In this document: positions 34,016 to 44,454 of the stretch, piece by piece
How positions within the stretch are numbered: position 1 is the stretch's first letter
Layout: each line of letters starts with the position of its first letter
NCBI RefSeq assembly: GCF_000018365.1
Contig: NC_011529.1
Span: 248,001-312,000, forward strand
Direction of reading: 5' to 3'
Length of the DNA: 64,000 nt
Source: Thermococcus onnurineus NA1
GTDB taxonomy: Archaea; Methanobacteriota_B; Thermococci; Thermococcales; Thermococcaceae
Program-made: the position numbers and the translations under genes
The notes under the pieces: model-generated
Told to the model about the DNA's origin: nothing
Database searches by the model: none
Seen by the model: the letters and a program-made list of their open reading frames with translations, nothing else

Positions 34016-36364
34016 ATGAGCGAATACAAGTTTATAAAGTGGTTTGAGGAGCTTGGAAAGAAGGACGTTGCCCTTGTAGGTGGAAAGGGTGCAAACCTTG
34101 GTGAACTTACCAACGCAGGTATTCCGGTTCCACCCGGGTTCTGTGTTACTGCTGAGGCCTACAAGTACTTTGTTGAGAACGTCCGCGTTGAGGATGGTAG
34201 AACCCTTCAGGAGTGGATTCTGGACATCATCACCCAAACCAACGTTGATGACTCCAAGCAGCTCCAGGAGAACACCGCTAAGATAAGGGAGAAGATCATC
34301 TCCATGGAGATGCCCGCGGAGATAGCCAAGGAGATTGTTGACGCCTACAAGAAGCTCAGCCAGCGCTTCAACAAGGACGCCGTTTACGTTGCCGTCCGCT
34401 CTTCTGCCACCGCTGAGGACCTCCCAGAGGCTTCCTTCGCCGGCCAGCAGGAGACCTACCTCGACGTCTACGGCGAGGACGACGTTCTCGACAAGGTCAA
34501 GCGCTGCTGGGCCAGCCTCTGGACTGCAAGGGCCACCTTCTACAGGGCCAAGCAGGGCTTTGACCACAGCAAGGTCTACCTCAGCGCCGTCGTCCAGAAG
34601 ATGGTCAACAGCGAGACCAGCGGTGTCATGTTCACTGCCAACCCGGTCACCAACGACAGGAGCGAGATCATGATCAACGCCGCCTGGGGCCTCGGTGAGG
34701 CCGTCGTCAGCGGTGCCGTTTCTCCGGACGAATACATCGTTGAGAAGGGTACCTGGAAGATTAAGGAGAAGTACATCGCCAAGAAGGAGATAATGATTGT
34801 CAAGAACCCCGAGACCGGCAAGGGAACCGTCACCGTTAAGACCGCCGAGTATCTCGGTCCAGAGTACGTCGAGAAGCAGGTCCTCACCGACGAGCAGATA
34901 CTCGAGGTCGCCAAGATCGGTGCCAGGATCGAGGAGCACTATGGCTGGCCGCAGGATATCGAGTGGGCCTACGACAAGGACGACGGCAAGCTCTACATCG
35001 TCCAGTCCAGGCCGATTACGACCCTTAAGGAGGAGGTTAAGGCGGAGGAGGCCGAGATGACCGAGGAGATGAAGGTTCTCCTCAAGGGTCTTGGAGCCTC
35101 ACCGGGCATTGGTGCCGGTAAGGTTGTCGTCATCTTCGACGCGAATGACATAGACAAGGTCAAAGAAGGCGATGTCCTCGTCACCACCATGACCAACCCG
35201 GACATGGTTCCGGCCATGAAGAGGGCCAGCGCTATCGTCACCGACGAGGGCGGAAGAACATGCCACGCCGCCATCGTTAGTAGGGAGCTTGGCATCCCAG
35301 CCGTCGTCGGTACCAAGGAGGCCACCAAGGTCCTCAAGGACGGCATGCTCGTTACCGTCGACGGTACCAGGGGTGTCGTCTACGAGGGCATAGTCAAGAG
35401 CCTCGTTAAGAGCGAAGAAGAGAAGGCCGAGGGTAAGGTCGTCGTTGCCGGTGCTCCACTCATCACCGCCACCGAGGTCAAGGTCAACGTCTCCATGCCG
35501 GAGGTCGCCGAGAGGGCCGCCGCCACCGGCGCCGACGGAGTTGGCCTCCTCAGGGCCGAGCACATGATCCTCGGCATCGGTGCCCACCCGATCAAGTTCA
35601 TCAAGGAAGGCAGGGAGGAAGAGCTCGTTGAGAAGCTCGTCGAGGGCATCAGGAAGGTCGTTGAGGCCTTCTACCCGAGGAGGGTCTGGTACAGAACCCT
35701 TGACGCTCCGACCAACGAGTTCCGCGAGCTCCCAGGTGGCGAGGACGAGCCAGAAGAGAGGAACCCGATGCTTGGCTGGAGAGGCATCAGGCGCGGTCTC
35801 GACCAGCCTGAGCTCCTTAAGGCCGAGTTCAAGGCCATCAAGAGGCTCGTTGACGAGGGCTACGACAACATCGGTGTCATGCTCCCGCTCGTCAGCCACC
35901 CAGAGCAGATAAGGAAGGCCAAGGAGATAGCCATGGAGGTTGGCCTCATTCCGCACAAGGACGTCGAGTGGGGCGTCATGATCGAGACCCCGGCTTCAGC
36001 CCTCATCATCGAGGACCTCATCAAGGAGGGCCTTGACTTCGTCAGCTTCGGTACCAACGACCTCACCCAGTACACCCTCGCCATCGACAGGGACAACGAG
36101 CGCGTCTTCAAGCTCTACGACGAGAAGCACCCGGCCGTTCTCAAGCTCATCGAGAACGTCATAAAGACCTGCAAGAAATACGGCGTTGAGACCAGCATCT
36201 GTGGCCAGGCCGGCAGCGACCCGAAGATGGTCAAGCTCCTCGTCAGGATGGGCATCGACAGCGTCAGCGCCAACCCAGATGCTGTCGAGCTCGTCAGGAA
36301 GACCGTCGCCAGGGAAGAGCAGAAGCTCATGCTTGAGGCCGCCAGGAAGAGGCTCTTCGAGTGA
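34016..36364 (+). CDS. ppsA: phosphoenolpyruvate synthase
   Basis: 782 aa with the three PEP synthase domains: N-terminal ATP-grasp (VGGKGANLGELTNAGIPVPPGF), the central swivelling domain with the phosphorylated histidine in GGRTCHAAIVSRELG, and a C-terminal TIM-barrel PEP/pyruvate domain ending with the CGQAGSDP motif. It interconverts pyruvate and PEP using ATP/AMP/Pi, the key gluconeogenic step, and in Thermococcales also contributes to glycolytic ATP. Codon use is strongly biased to C-ending codons, as for a highly expressed gene. Confidence 0.96.
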   Translation: MSEYKFIKWFEELGKKDVALVGGKGANLGELTNAGIPVPPGFCVTAEAYKYFVENVRVEDGRTLQEWILDIITQTNVDDSKQLQENTAKIREKIISMEMPAEIAKEIVDAYKKLSQRFNKDAVYVAVRSSATAEDLPEASFAGQQETYLDVYGEDDVLDKVKRCWASLWTARATFYRAKQGFDHSKVYLSAVVQKMVNSETSGVMFTANPVTNDRSEIMINAAWGLGEAVVSGAVSPDEYIVEKGTWKIKEKYIAKKEIMIVKNPETGKGTVTVKTAEYLGPEYVEKQVLTDEQILEVAKIGARIEEHYGWPQDIEWAYDKDDGKLYIVQSRPITTLKEEVKAEEAEMTEEMKVLLKGLGASPGIGAGKVVVIFDANDIDKVKEGDVLVTTMTNPDMVPAMKRASAIVTDEGGRTCHAAIVSRELGIPAVVGTKEATKVLKDGMLVTVDGTRGVVYEGIVKSLVKSEEEKAEGKVVVAGAPLITATEVKVNVSMPEVAERAAATGADGVGLLRAEHMILGIGAHPIKFIKEGREEELVEKLVEGIRKVVEAFYPRRVWYRTLDAPTNEFRELPGGEDEPEERNPMLGWRGIRRGLDQPELLKAEFKAIKRLVDEGYDNIGVMLPLVSHPEQIRKAKEIAMEVGLIPHKDVEWGVMIETPASALIIEDLIKEGLDFVSFGTNDLTQYTLAIDRDNERVFKLYDEKHPAVLKLIENVIKTCKKYGVETSICGQAGSDPKMVKLLVRMGIDSVSANPDAVELVRKTVAREEQKLMLEAARKRLFE

Positions 36365-36521
36365 ACCTCTTCAAGCAGCGCTCTGCGCTTCCTTCTTTTC
36401 TATCCCCTTTGATTTCTATCTTCCGTGACTTAAGCATTCTCCAGTTTTCTGAAAAACAGAGATGGATTCTTTATCCACAGCAAGGCTTTTATATTAGCGT
36501 TTCGACACCCGTTTGATTGAC

Positions 36522-37907
36522 ATGGATGGCGACAAAAGGGACAAAATAGATGCGATGAGGCAGCAAATCGTCGAGGGACACGTGGAGAAGACCCTCATCA
36601 AGTTAGCTTCCCCGCTCATAATCAACAACTTAGTGCAGGTTCTTTACAACCTCACGGATACCTTCTGGCTCGGCAAGCTCGGCAGGGAAGAGCTCTCCGC
36701 ACCGGGGACCGCGTGGCCCCTCGTGTGGTTCTTTATGAGCATAGGGATGGGCTTCGCCATAGCAGGCTTTGCCTTCGTGAGCCAGTACGTGGGAGCCAAG
36801 AGGTACGACGAAGCAAACAGGGCGGCGGGCTCCCTCTATTCCCTCATGATGATATTCTCTGCCATTGTGGCGGTCGTCGGTGTTCTGATAGCGCCTCTGG
36901 CGATGGATTTCATGAACGTCACGCCTGAGGTTTATGACTATGCCCTAAGCTACACGAGGATAGTCTTCATCGGAATACCCTTCTCTTTTACGCTCTTCGC
37001 TTTCAACTTCCTCCTGAGGGCTATAGGAGACACCAAGACGCCAATGAAGATAAACGCATTCACGGTCTTTCTTAACATAGTCCTAGACCCGTTTCTAATC
37101 TTTGGCTGGCTTGGCTTTCCGGAGCTGGGCGTCGTCGGAGCGGCTGTGGCTACGATGGTCTCAAACAGCATCGGCTCGCTCATAGGCGGCTACCTGCTCT
37201 TCACAGGCAAGGTTGGAATCCACCTAACGCTGGAAAACCTGAAGCCGAACTGGGACTTCTACAAGCGTATCTTCAGGGTGGGCATTCCATCAAGCGTTGG
37301 TTTCTCCACGGATGCTCTAGGCTTTGTTGTGCTTACAAGGATTATATACGGTTATGGAACTGTAGCCTTCGCAACGTACAGCATAGCCAACAGGCTGATC
37401 AACTTCATGTTCGCCTTTGCCAACGGCATAAGCCAGGCCATGGGTACGATGGTAGGTCAGAACGTTGGGGCAGAGAAGTACGAGAGGGCCAAGAAGATAG
37501 CCGAAAAAGCGATGCTCATCAACTTCATAATCCTGAGTGCTGGAACGGCCATAGTCATAATTTTCAGGCCGCAGATATTCGGCTTCTTCCTAGAGGACCC
37601 AGAAGTTTTAGCGGAGAGCGTTAAGTTCGTGAAGTACTTCGCGGTCTCGCTGCCCTTCTTCGGCATACTCTCCGCGGTAAGCAACGTCTTTCAGAGCGCT
37701 GGCCACACTAAGAAGGCCATGGTGCTTGGCATGATAAGGCTCTGGATCCTGAGAATTCCTCTCGCTTACGGTCTCGGGCTGTTCCTGAATGACACCATTG
37801 GAGTCTGGCTCGGTATGGGGCTAAGCAACATCCTTAGCGCGCTGTTTGCCCTCGCTTGGTTCCTCCAGGGAAGCTGGATGAGAAAAATAATAGAAAAAGC
37901 ACCATAA
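36522..37907 (+). CDS. MATE-family multidrug/drug-sodium antiporter (copy 1)
   Basis: 461 aa with about twelve membrane helices. The N-terminus (LIKLASPLIINNLVQVLYNLTDTFWLGKLG) and the two-fold repeat of the MATE fold are clear, including VGQNVGAEKYERAKKIAEKA at the start of the second half. MATE proteins export cationic compounds against Na+ or H+. The ATG at 36522 is chosen. It is followed by a second MATE gene with a very similar promoter (TTTTATATNANCGTTTCGA), and a 51-bp stretch is identical between them. Confidence 0.92.
   Translation: MDGDKRDKIDAMRQQIVEGHVEKTLIKLASPLIINNLVQVLYNLTDTFWLGKLGREELSAPGTAWPLVWFFMSIGMGFAIAGFAFVSQYVGAKRYDEANRAAGSLYSLMMIFSAIVAVVGVLIAPLAMDFMNVTPEVYDYALSYTRIVFIGIPFSFTLFAFNFLLRAIGDTKTPMKINAFTVFLNIVLDPFLIFGWLGFPELGVVGAAVATMVSNSIGSLIGGYLLFTGKVGIHLTLENLKPNWDFYKRIFRVGIPSSVGFSTDALGFVVLTRIIYGYGTVAFATYSIANRLINFMFAFANGISQAMGTMVGQNVGAEKYERAKKIAEKAMLINFIILSAGTAIVIIFRPQIFGFFLEDPEVLAESVKFVKYFAVSLPFFGILSAVSNVFQSAGHTKKAMVLGMIRLWILRIPLAYGLGLFLNDTIGVWLGMGLSNILSALFALAWFLQGSWMRKIIEKAP
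36618..36668. repeat. 51-bp exact direct repeat shared by the tandem MATE genes (copy 1)
   Basis: The segment from ATAATCAACAACTTAGTGCA to ACCTTCTGG is identical to 38034-38084. It codes for the conserved first helix (IINNLVQVLYNLTDTFW). The flanking codons differ freely at the third position, so identity of every wobble base here suggests recent gene conversion. Confidence 0.8.
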
Positions 37908-37946
37908 CCCTTTTATATCAACGTTTCGATTGCGGTCTGATTGAAC

Positions 37947-39371
37947 ATGGGGGGCAAGAAAGTTCAGAAAATGCGCGAGGAGATACTCCAAGGGCCCATC
38001 GAGAAGACGCTTTTTGCGCTCTCATTTCCCCTAATAATCAACAACTTAGTGCAGGTTCTTTACAACCTCACGGATACCTTCTGGTTAGGACGCCTTGGTA
38101 GGGCAGAACTTTCAGCTCCTGGAACGGCATGGCCAATGATAGGGACTCTCATGGCTTTAGGCATGGGCTTTGCAACTGCCGGCTTTGCTCTGGTAGGCCA
38201 GTACGTTGGGGCCGGAAGATACGACAAGGCCAACAATGCAGCTGGCTCGCTTTACTCCCTTGTCCTCATATTTGCGACAATCGTTGGCGTATTCGGCTAC
38301 TTCGTGACCCCCTATGCGCTTCATTTCATGAAGGTCTCGGAGAGCGTCTATCCCTACGCCCTGGCCTACACCCGAATAATCTTCCTCGGCATACCCTTTG
38401 CATTCACCAGCTTCGCCTTCAGCTTCCTTCTGAGGGCGGTTGGTGACACCAAAACGCCAATGAAGCTCAATCTTTTAACGGTTGCCATAAACGTAATTCT
38501 TGATCCGATACTTATCTTCGGCTGGCTCGGCCTTCCGGAGATGGGAATAAAGGGAGCCGCTCTGGCAACGATAACGGCCAACAGCGTCGGCTCACTCATC
38601 GGGGTGTATCTCCTCTTCAGCGGTAGGGTTGGGGTTCACCTGACACTTGAAAGCCTCAAGCCCAATCTGGAGTTCTACGGCAAGATATTCCGCATAGGAC
38701 TACCCTCGAGTGTCGGGCAGTCGGCAAATAATTTTGGCTTCGTAGTTCTGACGAGGATTATATTTGGCTTCGGCGATGTAGCTTACGCTGCCTATATAAT
38801 CACCACTCGCCTAGTGAACGTCCTCACGAGTATAGCAAGGGGAATAGGAATGGGAATGGGCACAATGGTCGCCCAGAACGTCGGTGCGGAGCAGTACGAA
38901 AGGGCCAAAAAGATAGCCGAGAGGACAATGATGGTGAACTTCGCGATAGCCTCGCTTTCAGTCCTCCTGATAGGGATCTTCCGGGAGGATATTTTCCGCA
39001 TCTTCCTCAATGATCCAGCCGTTATAGCAGAGAGTGAGATAGTGCTCAAGTACTTCCTCATCTCAGTCCCATTTTTCAATGGCATCTTTGTCGTCGTGAC
39101 CAACGTCTTTAGGAGTGCCGGCCATACCAAAAAGAGCATGACGCTGAGCATACTGCGCCTCTGGGGGCTCAGAGTACCTCTTAGCTACGCCTTTGGATAT
39201 ATACCGGCGATAACAATACTCGGACTCACGATACCCCTTGCCGAGTTCTTTGACTTCACCAGCAAGGGCGTCTTCTTCGGCATGGGATTGAGCAACTTTA
39301 TAGCCGCAGGTGTTGCATTAATATGGTTCGTGCGGGGCACATGGATGAAAAGGATCATTGAAAGATGGTAA
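37947..39371 (+). CDS. MATE-family multidrug/drug-sodium antiporter (copy 2)
   Basis: 474 aa. It is a tandem paralogue of the preceding gene, with the same N-terminal motif (LSFPLIINNLVQVLYNLTDTFWLGRLG) and the same fold. The gap between the genes is 39 bp and contains its own TATA-like element (CTTTTATATC). The C-terminal helices have an insertion (PLAEFFDFTSKGVF) absent from copy 1. Substrates may differ; none can be assigned. Confidence 0.92.
   Translation: MGGKKVQKMREEILQGPIEKTLFALSFPLIINNLVQVLYNLTDTFWLGRLGRAELSAPGTAWPMIGTLMALGMGFATAGFALVGQYVGAGRYDKANNAAGSLYSLVLIFATIVGVFGYFVTPYALHFMKVSESVYPYALAYTRIIFLGIPFAFTSFAFSFLLRAVGDTKTPMKLNLLTVAINVILDPILIFGWLGLPEMGIKGAALATITANSVGSLIGVYLLFSGRVGVHLTLESLKPNLEFYGKIFRIGLPSSVGQSANNFGFVVLTRIIFGFGDVAYAAYIITTRLVNVLTSIARGIGMGMGTMVAQNVGAEQYERAKKIAERTMMVNFAIASLSVLLIGIFREDIFRIFLNDPAVIAESEIVLKYFLISVPFFNGIFVVVTNVFRSAGHTKKSMTLSILRLWGLRVPLSYAFGYIPAITILGLTIPLAEFFDFTSKGVFFGMGLSNFIAAGVALIWFVRGTWMKRIIERW
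38034..38084. repeat. 51-bp exact direct repeat shared by the tandem MATE genes (copy 2)
   Basis: Identical to 36618-36668, in the same direction, 1416 bp apart. Recombination between the copies would delete one gene and fuse the two. Confidence 0.8.
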
Positions 39372-39593
39372 TACCCTCCTATTTTGCCCCCCAAAGGGTA
39401 GGGCCTGAAAAGTCGTTAAGTAAAGATGTTCGTGAAAAGTTTCCTGCCTTCACGAGTAAGAACCGATAATTTTTTAAACTTTCTTGCGAATTATAAGTAA
39501 ATATTCGAATCTAAAATCATGGGGGTAAAATCAGCAGCTCAAATCAGGAGTCAGACTAATAAACCCCCTCCCCAACCCCCTTTTGGTGATGGC

Positions 39594-40262
39594 ATGATCA
39601 GGGACGAACGCTGGGAAGGTGTCTACTCTTTTGAGGACTCCCCATTCATTATGGAGATTTTGACTGAGCTGAGAGATGAGAACACAGGCCCGATAGCCTT
39701 CAGGAAGGGTCTTGTCAAGCTTGGCAGATACATGGCCTACGAGATAACCAAGACAATGGAGACGGAGAGGATCAAGATAAAGACGCCCCTCGAAGAGACC
39801 GACGGGATCCTCATTGCCGACAGGCGTAACGTTGTCATAATAACCGTTCTGAGGGCAGCAATACCTCTTATGGAGGGACTCATTAAGGTCCTCGACCACG
39901 CCCGCGTGGGCATTGTCTCAGCCTCCCGCGGCAAGGCTCCGAAGTTCGAAATAGAGATGAAATACGTCAAGGTGCCCCAAATAACTGAGAAAGACACAGT
40001 CATCATAGCCGACCCTATGATAGCGACAGGCTCGACGCTGATTAAGGTTCTCGACGAGGTCAAGAAGTACGGAAAGGCTAAGCGCTACGTCATCGTCGGC
40101 GTCCTGGCCGCTCCAGAGGGAATAAGCAGGATAAAGGAAGCTCACCCCGACGTGGAGATGTTCGTCGCGGCGATAGACAGGGAGCTCAACGAAAAAGGCT
40201 ACATCCTGCCGGGCCTTGGCGATGCTGGAGACAGAGCATTTGGGGCGCCGATTAAGGTCTGA
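39594..40262 (+). CDS. upp: uracil phosphoribosyltransferase
   Basis: 222 aa. The PRPP-binding motif is [20 protein letters not shown] and the uracil-binding C-terminus is [16 protein letters not shown]; both match UPRT. It salvages uracil to UMP. The ATG at 39594, after GGTGATGGC, is taken as the start; an upstream in-frame ATG would add a proline-rich leader of 25 residues not seen in the family. A TATA-like TTATAAGTAAA lies near 39493. Confidence 0.94.
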
Positions 40263-40354
40263 GATGCGTTTCTTTCCTTTTTCGATTTCCCAAGATGCAC
40301 GACCTACGTTAAATTTATAAGTTCGCGCCTGGTTATTCCTTTTGACCCGTAGAC

Positions 40355-40442
40355 GCGGGGGTTGCCGAGCCTGGTCAAAGGCGGTGGACTCAAGATCCAC
40401 TCCCGCAGGGGTTCCGGGGTTCAAATCCCCGCCCCCGCACCA
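40355..40442 (+). tRNA. tRNA-Leu (anticodon CAA)
   Basis: The acceptor arms GCGGGGG (40355-40361) and CCCCCGC (40432-40438) pair perfectly, followed by discriminator A and an encoded CCA. The anticodon stem GTGGA/TCCAC encloses the loop CTCAAGA, giving anticodon CAA, which reads TTG. The long variable arm (after TCCAC) and the TTCAAAT T-loop are typical for leucine tRNA. A TATA-like AAATTTATAAG is about 40 bp upstream. No intron is visible. Confidence 0.97.
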
Positions 40443-40508
40443 TTCTAACAAACTCCACCTTCGCGAGATTTGATCGGGGTTCGCATGTGGGTTCCAGAAT
40501 GGCTGGTT

Positions 40509-40842
40509 CTTAAGTGAGTTTACTCATTAAGTTGTCAGTTTCTCAGTGTTTACTTCAAAATAACGCCTGAATTGGCGTTGAGAGAGGATAAACCGCCTAA
40601 CTTGCTTGTTCCTTGTTAAACCCTCGTTGAACTTGCAGTCTTAAGATGACATGCAAACTCCTTCAGCCGATTGGGGGAGTTTACCACTTGATCAGACTTT
40701 GCAGAGCGAAGTTCGCTTGCTGGCGCATGTTGAGACGCAGTCTCAACATGTCGGGAAGCTTCGCTTCCCATGAAGCGTTGACGGGAAACTTGAGTACAGT
40801 CCTAAAAGTGCTTGTTCTCAAGGGGTTAACTTTTTGATTAAC
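40509..40842. ncRNA. hairpin-rich intergenic region, possible structured RNA or element remnant
   Basis: No credible gene lies between the tRNA-Leu and topoisomerase I. The stretch holds a series of stem-loops: 40509-40531 (9 bp, one bulge), 40562-40579 (AACGCC/GGCGTT), 40655-40682 (AAACTCC/GGAGTTT), 40705-40717 (AGCGAA/TTCGCT), 40726-40750 (perfect 11-bp stem CATGTTGAGAC, loop GCA), 40753-40769 (GGGAAGC, loop TTC, GCTTCCC), and 40825-40842 (GTTAA/TTAAC). This density suggests a folded RNA or the relic of a palindromic mobile element next to a tRNA. The strand and ends are not known. Confidence 0.4.
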
Positions 40843-40909
40843 TTTGCCCATCAAAGCTTGTTCCGCAGAATTTTTATACGGCCGTCCCGTAGGGAGTAGA
40901 GGTGTCGTC

Positions 40910-43063
40910 ATGGTCACGCTCATTATCGCCGAGAAGCCTAACGTCGCGAGAAAGATAGCCTATGCCCTGGCAGAGGGTAGGCCGGTCAGGAAGACCATCG
41001 GTAAGGTTCCTTACTATGAGTTCACGCGCGACGGGAAGAGAATAATCGTAGCTCCGGCAGTTGGCCACCTCTTCTCGCTCGCCCCAAAGACGAAGACTTA
41101 CGGTTATCCGGTCTTTGATATTGAATGGGTTCCTGTCTATGTTGCCGAGAAGGGCAAGAGTTACGCTAAAGACTACATCAAGGCTCTGGCAACTCTAGCC
41201 AAACGCGCCGACGAGTTTGTAGTTGCCTGCGACTACGATACCGAGGGTGAGGTTATCGGCTATACAGCCCTCAAATACGCCTGCGGCGTTGACCCCTCAA
41301 AGGCCAAGCGCATGAAGTTCTCCGCCTTAACGAAGAAGGACCTCCTAAAGGCCTGGTACAACCTGGAATCGACCATAAACTTTGGAATGGCCGACGCGGG
41401 AATAGCACGCCATGTCCTCGACTGGTACTGGGGAGTGAACCTCTCTCGCGCCCTAACCTCTGCGATAAAGCGCGCCAGTGGCAAGTGGATGGTTCTGAGC
41501 ACCGGTAGAGTCCAGGGGCCCACTCTTAAGTTCCTCGTGGACAGGGAGAAGGAGATCCAGAACTTCAAACCCACGCCATACTGGGTCATTAAAATGGTTT
41601 TAGAGAAGAACGGCCAGCAGTACACGGCCGTTTACGAAAAGGAGCGCATCCTTGATGAAAATGAGGCCAAGCGCATCGTTGAAGAGGCCAAGAAGGGGCC
41701 GGCCTTCGTCGAGAAGGTTGATGTGAAGCAGCAGAACAGACATCCTCCGGTTCCCTTCGACCTCGGAACGCTCCAGAGGGAAGCATATTCAGCCTTTGGA
41801 TACTCACCTAAAAAGACATTAGAGCTCGCACAGAAGCTGTATGAGCGCGGATTAACGAGCTATCCAAGGACAAGCTCGCAGAAACTCCCAAAGAACCTCA
41901 ACTTCCGCTCCATACTCCAGAACCTGGCTAAGCTTCCGGAGTACAAGCCCTTTGCCCATGAGCTTCTGGGTAAGGAGAGGCTCAAACCTGTCGAAGGCAA
42001 GAAGGACGACCCAGCCCATCCTGCCATTTACCCTACAGGCGAGCTTCCAAAGCCGGGAGAGCTGACTAAAGACGAGGCCAATCTCTACGACCTAATCGTG
42101 AGGCGCTTTTTGGCTCTCTTTATGGAGCCGGCCGTTAGGGAGATAATGAAGGTCATTATAAACTCAAACGGTCACCGCTTCATTCTGAGCGGAGCCAGAA
42201 CGATTAAGGAAGGGTGGCTCAAGGTTTATGGAAAGTATGTCAAGTTTGATGAGGCTATCCTGCCCGCCTTTAAGGAGGGCGAGCCTGTTAAGGTCCTCCA
42301 GATAAAGCGTGAGAAGAAGAAAACCAAGCCGCCGGCAAGATACTCTCCCGCAGCCGTAATCAAGAGGATGGAGGACCTCGGAATCGGAACCAAGGCAACG
42401 AGAGCTCAGATACTCGAAACGCTCTACAGTAGAGGCTACATCGAGGGTAAGAAGAAGATAAAGGTAACTCCCCTCGGCATGCGAGTCGTCGAGGCCTTGG
42501 AGCGGAACGTCCCGGACATAGTGAGCGTCGAGCTGACAAGGGCCTTCGAGGAGAAGATGGAGGAGATAATGGCTGGCAAGGCCGATAAAGACAGGGTTAT
42601 AGAAGAGAGCAAGGAGCAGCTCATCAAGATTCTTCAGCAGTTCAAAGAAAAGGAGCTGGACATCGGAAAGGTCCTCATGGAAACTACGGGCACCGGTGTA
42701 ACAACGAGCAAGGAAAATGCCAAGCGCGCTGGGACGGTGAAGGAACTCAGTGAGACCGAGGAAAAAGATGTGAAGAAGACCATTGAAAAGGGAGAAAAGA
42801 CGCCCCTTGTCGTTGGCAAATGCCCTAAATGTGGCGGCGATTTGGTCGTCCGCTACAACAGAAAGACGGGGAAGAGATTCGTTGGCTGCTCGAACTGGCC
42901 GAAGTGCAACGTTACGTACCCACTCCTCCAGCGCGGGCGGATAATCCCAACGAACAAGACCTGCTGTGATGGTGCCCCTGTTGTCAAAATCCGCGAAAAG
43001 GGCAGGGAGTATGAGATTTGCCTGGATATGAACTGCAAGGACTGGAAGAAGGGAAAGAAGTGA
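40910..43063 (+). CDS. topA: DNA topoisomerase IA
   Basis: About 717 aa. The N-terminal TOPRIM domain ([26 protein letters not shown]) and the active-site tyrosine Y318 ([11 protein letters not shown]) are present. A C-terminal zinc finger (CPKCGG...CSNWPKC) and a final cysteine cluster (KTCCDG...CLDMNC) complete the archaeal topoisomerase I/III type. It relaxes negative supercoils, counteracting the reverse gyrase encoded at 57268. The ATG at 40910 is preferred: GGTG lies 5 nt upstream, and the TTTTTATAC TATA box is at about 40869-40878. Confidence 0.94.
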   Translation: MVTLIIAEKPNVARKIAYALAEGRPVRKTIGKVPYYEFTRDGKRIIVAPAVGHLFSLAPKTKTYGYPVFDIEWVPVYVAEKGKSYAKDYIKALATLAKRADEFVVACDYDTEGEVIGYTALKYACGVDPSKAKRMKFSALTKKDLLKAWYNLESTINFGMADAGIARHVLDWYWGVNLSRALTSAIKRASGKWMVLSTGRVQGPTLKFLVDREKEIQNFKPTPYWVIKMVLEKNGQQYTAVYEKERILDENEAKRIVEEAKKGPAFVEKVDVKQQNRHPPVPFDLGTLQREAYSAFGYSPKKTLELAQKLYERGLTSYPRTSSQKLPKNLNFRSILQNLAKLPEYKPFAHELLGKERLKPVEGKKDDPAHPAIYPTGELPKPGELTKDEANLYDLIVRRFLALFMEPAVREIMKVIINSNGHRFILSGARTIKEGWLKVYGKYVKFDEAILPAFKEGEPVKVLQIKREKKKTKPPARYSPAAVIKRMEDLGIGTKATRAQILETLYSRGYIEGKKKIKVTPLGMRVVEALERNVPDIVSVELTRAFEEKMEEIMAGKADKDRVIEESKEQLIKILQQFKEKELDIGKVLMETTGTGVTTSKENAKRAGTVKELSETEEKDVKKTIEKGEKTPLVVGKCPKCGGDLVVRYNRKTGKRFVGCSNWPKCNVTYPLLQRGRIIPTNKTCCDGAPVVKIREKGREYEICLDMNCKDWKKGKK

Positions 43064-44254
43064 TTAGAGCAACTCCTTTAGGAGGCTCAGCCTCCTCTTG
43101 CTCATGAGCACCTTGGGGTGCTTGAGGAGGGCCTTTACAACCTCTCCATAGTCGCCGCTGGCTATCTTTTCGGCATCCGCACCACTGAGTATCTGGATGA
43201 AGAGGTCAAGGTCTTCGTCGGTGAGCTTCTCCGTGACGCGCCTGACCCTTAGGACCTTCTCAAGCCTCTTTCCGTCGGTCCCCCACCATTCGGTCGTGTA
43301 GTTCTTGAGAAGTTCCGGGTTTTCCTCTTCCAGAGCCTTGACTATCCACTTGCTGGCTATGGTTCCGGCTTCCATTGCCTCGGCCATTCCGCCTCCGTGC
43401 ATGGGGTTGACCTGCCTTGCTGCGTCGCCGACAACGATAACGTTGTCCTTGGCGAGCTCTTTGACGAAGCCGCCAACCGGAACGACGCCGACGTTTATCT
43501 CCAGAAGCTTCTTGACAGGGATGTTATTCTCCTTTAGCCACTTGTCGAGGTAGTACTTGGCCGTCCGGGGATTGTCGGAGTTTATGCCTATTCCGACGTT
43601 GGCTCTATCCTCATCCTTGGGGAAGACCCAGACGTAGCCCCTCGGCGCTATCTCGTTCCCGAACCAGAGGTGGATTAGGTCAGGGTCAAAGCCCTCGATG
43701 AGCATCTCGTACTCGTAGCTAGAATCGAACTCGTGCGGCGGAGCGTAGGTGTTTATGCCGGCCTTCCTCGCTATGGTACTCTCCACGCCATCGGCAGCAA
43801 CGATGATATCAGCATAAATCTCAATGGGCTCGTCCTCGTGCTTGGCCTTTATTCCTGCTATCTTTCCGTCCTTTCTTATGACATCCATTGCCTCAGTTCT
43901 AGCCAGGACGTCGGCCCCAGCTTTGGCGGCGTAATAAGCAAGCATTTTGTCAAAGACCTTCCTCTCGAGGATTACACCGCTGACTTCCTTGTATCTGAGC
44001 TCGAGCTCGTAGCCGCTTGGGGAGTAGAGTTTGGCACCGTAAATTTCACGGTTGATGAAGCGTCTGTCGTAGGGTATGTCGTACTTCTCAAAGACCGTCT
44101 TGCTGATTCCCTCGGCGCACTGCTTTGGAGTGCCTATCGCGGACTTCTTATCGATGAGCAGGACGGAAAAGCCAGCTTTAGCAACGTTTCTCGCGACGAT
44201 TGGGCCGGCGATTCCTGCGCCGACAACCACTACATCGTACTTCATCTCGGTCAT
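43064..44254 (-). CDS. geranylgeranyl reductase family protein
   Basis: 396 aa flavoprotein. The N-terminal FAD motif [20 protein letters not shown] and the second motif [23 protein letters not shown] match archaeal digeranylgeranylglycerophospholipid reductases, which saturate the isoprenoid chains of membrane lipids. The start overlaps the ferredoxin stop by 4 bp, and the ferredoxin in turn overlaps SurR, so all three form one operon. In methanogens the ferredoxin next to this enzyme is its electron donor; the same is likely here. Confidence 0.9.
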   Translation of the reverse strand: MTEMKYDVVVVGAGIAGPIVARNVAKAGFSVLLIDKKSAIGTPKQCAEGISKTVFEKYDIPYDRRFINREIYGAKLYSPSGYELELRYKEVSGVILERKVFDKMLAYYAAKAGADVLARTEAMDVIRKDGKIAGIKAKHEDEPIEIYADIIVAADGVESTIARKAGINTYAPPHEFDSSYEYEMLIEGFDPDLIHLWFGNEIAPRGYVWVFPKDEDRANVGIGINSDNPRTAKYYLDKWLKENNIPVKKLLEINVGVVPVGGFVKELAKDNVIVVGDAARQVNPMHGGGMAEAMEAGTIASKWIVKALEEENPELLKNYTTEWWGTDGKRLEKVLRVRRVTEKLTDEDLDLFIQILSGADAEKIASGDYGEVVKALLKHPKVLMSKRRLSLLKELL

Positions 44255-44454
44255 TCGGACACCCCCAGGGGTTCAGCGGTTAGGGCGCCAACCGGGCAGG
44301 CGTTGATGCATATGCGGCAGGATATGCACTTGTCTTGGAAGAACTCCCACCTTGAGGAGCCTACTTTTATGGCCAGCGTTGGGCAGACGCCTGCACAGCC
44401 GCCGCAGAGGTAGCACCTGTCTTCGTTAACGACGACTTTAATCTTCTCCGGCAT
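44251..44454 (-). CDS. 2x[4Fe-4S] ferredoxin
   Basis: 67 aa with two classic cluster motifs, [12 protein letters not shown] and [12 protein letters not shown]. The ATG at 44454 follows GGCGGTG, which lies within the end of the SurR gene. It is coupled at both ends: it overlaps SurR by 17 bp and the geranylgeranyl reductase by 4 bp. It probably supplies electrons to the reductase. Confidence 0.9.
   Translation of the reverse strand: MPEKIKVVVNEDRCYLCGGCAGVCPTLAIKVGSSRWEFFQDKCISCRICINACPVGALTAEPLGVSE

Noticed and set aside
33983-35956. Long open frames antisense to PEP synthase
   Set aside because: They are leucine/valine/aspartate-rich shadow translations caused by the strong codon bias of a highly expressed gene.
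39918-40451. Open frame antisense across upp and the tRNA-Leu gene
   Set aside because: It runs through a perfect tRNA and the opposite strand of a clear enzyme gene.
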